Below the pieces are notes generated by a model. It worked only from the letters and a program-made list of their open reading frames with translations, made no database searches and was not told the origin of the DNA. The translations under genes were made by a program, and so were the position numbers. From the NCBI GenBank assembly GCA_019411365.1, contig DXQT01000010.1:1-64000 (forward strand): 64,000 nt of DNA. The letters are read 5' to 3'. Shown here piece by piece: positions 62,269 through 64,000 of the stretch (within the stretch, counting starts at the first letter, position 1; every line of letters begins with the position of its first letter). The DNA is from Roseburia sp. Its GTDB lineage: Bacteria > Bacillota_A > Clostridia > Lachnospirales > Lachnospiraceae.

Positions 62269-64000
62269 TGTCAGATCAGCAACAATCAACAACACAGGCT
62301 TTTCCATCATCGGATCAGCAGCAATCATCAACACAGGCTTTCGTAAAGAAAACCGCTGCCCAGCGCAAACTTTACAAAAGTGGAAATGAGCTTGCCGCCT
62401 ACGCAGCAAAGCAGATCAATTATCATATCATGGGATATTATCCGATCACCCCCTCCACACAGATTGCGGAAAATCTCGATCTTTCGGGTGCAAGAGGCGA
62501 GCACAACATCCGGCTGATCGCCGCCGAGGGAGAACACAGTGCCGCCGGTATCTGTTACGGTGCTTCGGCGGGCGGCGGACGCGTATTTAATGCCACCAGC
62601 GCCAACGGTCTGCTCTATGCCTTAGAGCAATTTCCGGTTCAGTCCGGCACACGCATGCCGATGGTCATGAATGTCGCCTGCCGTACCGTCTCCGGCCCTC
62701 TGTGCATCAAAGGTGATCACAGCGATATCATGTATCTTTTAAATACCGGCTGGATCATTCTGTTTGCGGATGACCCGCAGATGGTCTACGACTTCAATCT
62801 GATTGCCTTAAAACTTGCCGAAAAAGTGAATCTCCCGGTTGTCGTTGCCTTTGACGGTTTCTTTACCAGCCATCAGAAACAAAAATGCATGGTCTTTTCT
62901 GAAGATGAAACCGTACAGCACTTTATCGGGAAAAAACTCTCCTGTGACAATCCCGAAATCTCCGCTTTTGCCGGAAATGACTCCACCGGGGAGAATCGTT
63001 TTTACAGTGTACTCGACCTGAATCACCCGGTCTCTGTCGGCTCCTATATGAATGAACCGGATATCATCAACAACAAATATCAGCTTTTTCTCGCCATGGA
63101 AGAAACACGAAAAAAACTTCCCATGCTGTTTGATGAGTTCGCCTCCCTCTCCGGAAGAATGCATACTTTTTGCCGCGGATATCTGTGTGAAGATGCAGAT
63201 ATTATCCTTTTTCTGCTCGGTTCCTCTTTTCACCCCGCCACAGTTGCAGCAGATACGCTGCGCAAAGAGGGCATCCGCGCTGGCGTCGTCACATTAAATG
63301 TGCTTCGTCCATTTCCATCTGACGAATTACGCCATCTCTGTATGCATGCAAAGACGATCGTTGCCGCAGACCGTCAGGACAGCTACGGCGCCGGCGGCGG
63401 AAATATGTCCTTAGAACTGCGCGCCGCCCTGCAGGATATCACGGATTCCACACACCCGATCCGGGTACTGACCCGCATTTACGGACTTGGCGGGAAGGAT
63501 TTTTTTGTGGAGGATGCTGTTGCGCTGTTTCGTGAAGGACTTTCGCCTGATGCCAAAGCTTTTGATTACTATGGCATCACACCGGGTACGACAGAAAATT
63601 GCCCACAGCCACAGTATTATGCACCCCTCACCAAAGATCGCCAGTCCCCCGGTGTCACAACCTGCACTTTCGATCCTGCAACCGGAAAAATGCTTGTAAA
63701 AGGTGGATTGATCAAAGACGCCACCGCCATGCCCAAGCGGATCGCCCCGGGAATCGGAACCTGTCCCGGCTGCGGTATACCGGTCAACTTAAATCTGCTG
63801 TTAAAAGGGATCGAAGGAAATGTGGTCTTTCTGTTCCAGACCGGCTGCGGCATGGTGACAACCACTGCCTACCCAAAAACGGCATTCCGCATCCCATATA
63901 TCCACAACCTGTTTCAAAATGGAGCTGCTACTTTAAGCGGTCTGGTGGAAGTATTTGAGGAACGGCAAAAACGCGGGGAATATCCCAAAGGCGAGATCAC
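62268..64000 (+). CDS. 2-oxoacid:acceptor oxidoreductase alpha-beta fusion (runs off the window)
   Basis: The frame stays open to the right edge (577 codons seen). Residues 1-27 are two near-identical 13-residue units starting SDQQQS. The alpha (pyrimidine/domain I) part follows (GYYPITPSTQIAENL, RLIAAEGEHSAAGICYGAS, FNATSANGLLYALEQ), then domain II/III with VTLNVLRPFPSDELR. From about residue 495 the beta, ThDP-binding, part begins with GTCPGCGIPVNL, LFQTGCGM and HNLFQNGAATLSG. Fusion of alpha and beta in one chain is less usual than separate subunits. The substrate (pyruvate, branched-chain or 2-oxoglutarate) cannot be told. GGAGG lies 8 bases upstream. Confidence 0.88.
   Translation, partial: MSDQQQSTTQAFPSSDQQQSSTQAFVKKTAAQRKLYKSGNELAAYAAKQINYHIMGYYPITPSTQIAENLDLSGARGEHNIRLIAAEGEHSAAGICYGASAGGGRVFNATSANGLLYALEQFPVQSGTRMPMVMNVACRTVSGPLCIKGDHSDIMYLLNTGWIILFADDPQMVYDFNLIALKLAEKVNLPVVVAFDGFFTSHQKQKCMVFSEDETVQHFIGKKLSCDNPEISAFAGNDSTGENRFYSVLDLNHPVSVGSYMNEPDIINNKYQLFLAMEETRKKLPMLFDEFASLSGRMHTFCRGYLCEDADIILFLLGSSFHPATVAADTLRKEGIRAGVVTLNVLRPFPSDELRHLCMHAKTIVAADRQDSYGAGGGNMSLELRAALQDITDSTHPIRVLTRIYGLGGKDFFVEDAVALFREGLSPDAKAFDYYGITPGTTENCPQPQYYAPLTKDRQSPGVTTCTFDPATGKMLVKGGLIKDATAMPKRIAPGIGTCPGCGIPVNLNLLLKGIEGNVVFLFQTGCGMVTTTAYPKTAFRIPYIHNLFQNGAATLSGLVEVFEERQKRGEYPKGEI
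62271..62348 (+). repeat. 39-bp tandem duplication at the oxidoreductase N-terminus
   Basis: Two units code for SDQQQSTTQAFPS and SDQQQSSTQAFVK, ahead of the conserved domain. Confidence 0.8.

Overview
The window looks like a chromosome segment of a low-to-mid GC Firmicute of the family Lachnospiraceae (Roseburia/Agathobacter type). This rests on gene content and on codon and Shine-Dalgarno (SD) style: strong GGAG/GGAGG sites, sporulation genes, a GlpP antiterminator, T-box control of metG, Firmicutes-type 11-bp Pho boxes and a ferredoxin-dependent 2-oxoacid oxidoreductase. No rRNA, tRNA or CRISPR array was seen. Most of the window is core housekeeping and transport. The unusual material lies in the intergenic RNA and repeat elements and in three patches of gene decay.

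Layout. 1-5.0 kb: the likely 5' end of a group IIC intron behind a terminator, an OmpR-type two-component pair, and a divergent MATE pump. 5.0-12.7 kb: a cold-shock-type DEAD-box helicase with a hairpin-rich leader, a TPR-GGDEF protein, spoIID with a SpoIIQ-like gene behind a sigma-F-like promoter, a Q/N/Y/G-repeat membrane protein, and ksgA. 12.8-20.5 kb: a chemoreceptor, a radical SAM plus DUF4130 pair, tatD, and a decayed signalling locus (response-regulator remnant and chemoreceptor interrupted by an in-frame TGA). 20.6-27.1 kb: a polytopic membrane protein, metG with a T-box leader, a secreted fn3 protein, and a broken Rpn-type nuclease. 27.2-33.8 kb: the glycerol block glpP-glpK-glpF plus a three-gene FAD oxidoreductase/DUF1667 set, with terminator hairpins in the glpP and oxidoreductase leaders.

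34-40.8 kb: small genes, a second copy of the polytopic membrane protein, an AT-rich island with a His-less subtilase fragment, and mntP plus a cation exchanger behind a yybP-ykoY manganese riboswitch. 40.8-58.8 kb: a SWIM-SNF2 helicase, then a large phosphate region (phoR, phoP, Na/Pi cotransporter, phoU, pstBACS, ppk, a small alarmone synthetase, MFS, lipase, GDPD). Pho boxes precede pstS, the Na/Pi cotransporter and the GDPD gene. 58.8-64 kb: a long inverted-repeat element, two permeases, and a two-gene 2-oxoacid:acceptor oxidoreductase that runs off the right edge.

The best candidate for something undescribed is a modular 5'-leader repeat. Small hairpins and the string GCGCARRAATGGRG recur immediately upstream of start codons at about eight unrelated loci on both strands, and the GGAG of the string doubles as the ribosome binding site. 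Other points worth checking are the ppk start, which sits behind an exact A AAA AAC slippery heptamer; the 58.84-58.92 kb 20-bp perfect inverted repeat, whose loop recurs at 37.26 kb; and direct repeats flanking the AT-rich subtilase island.
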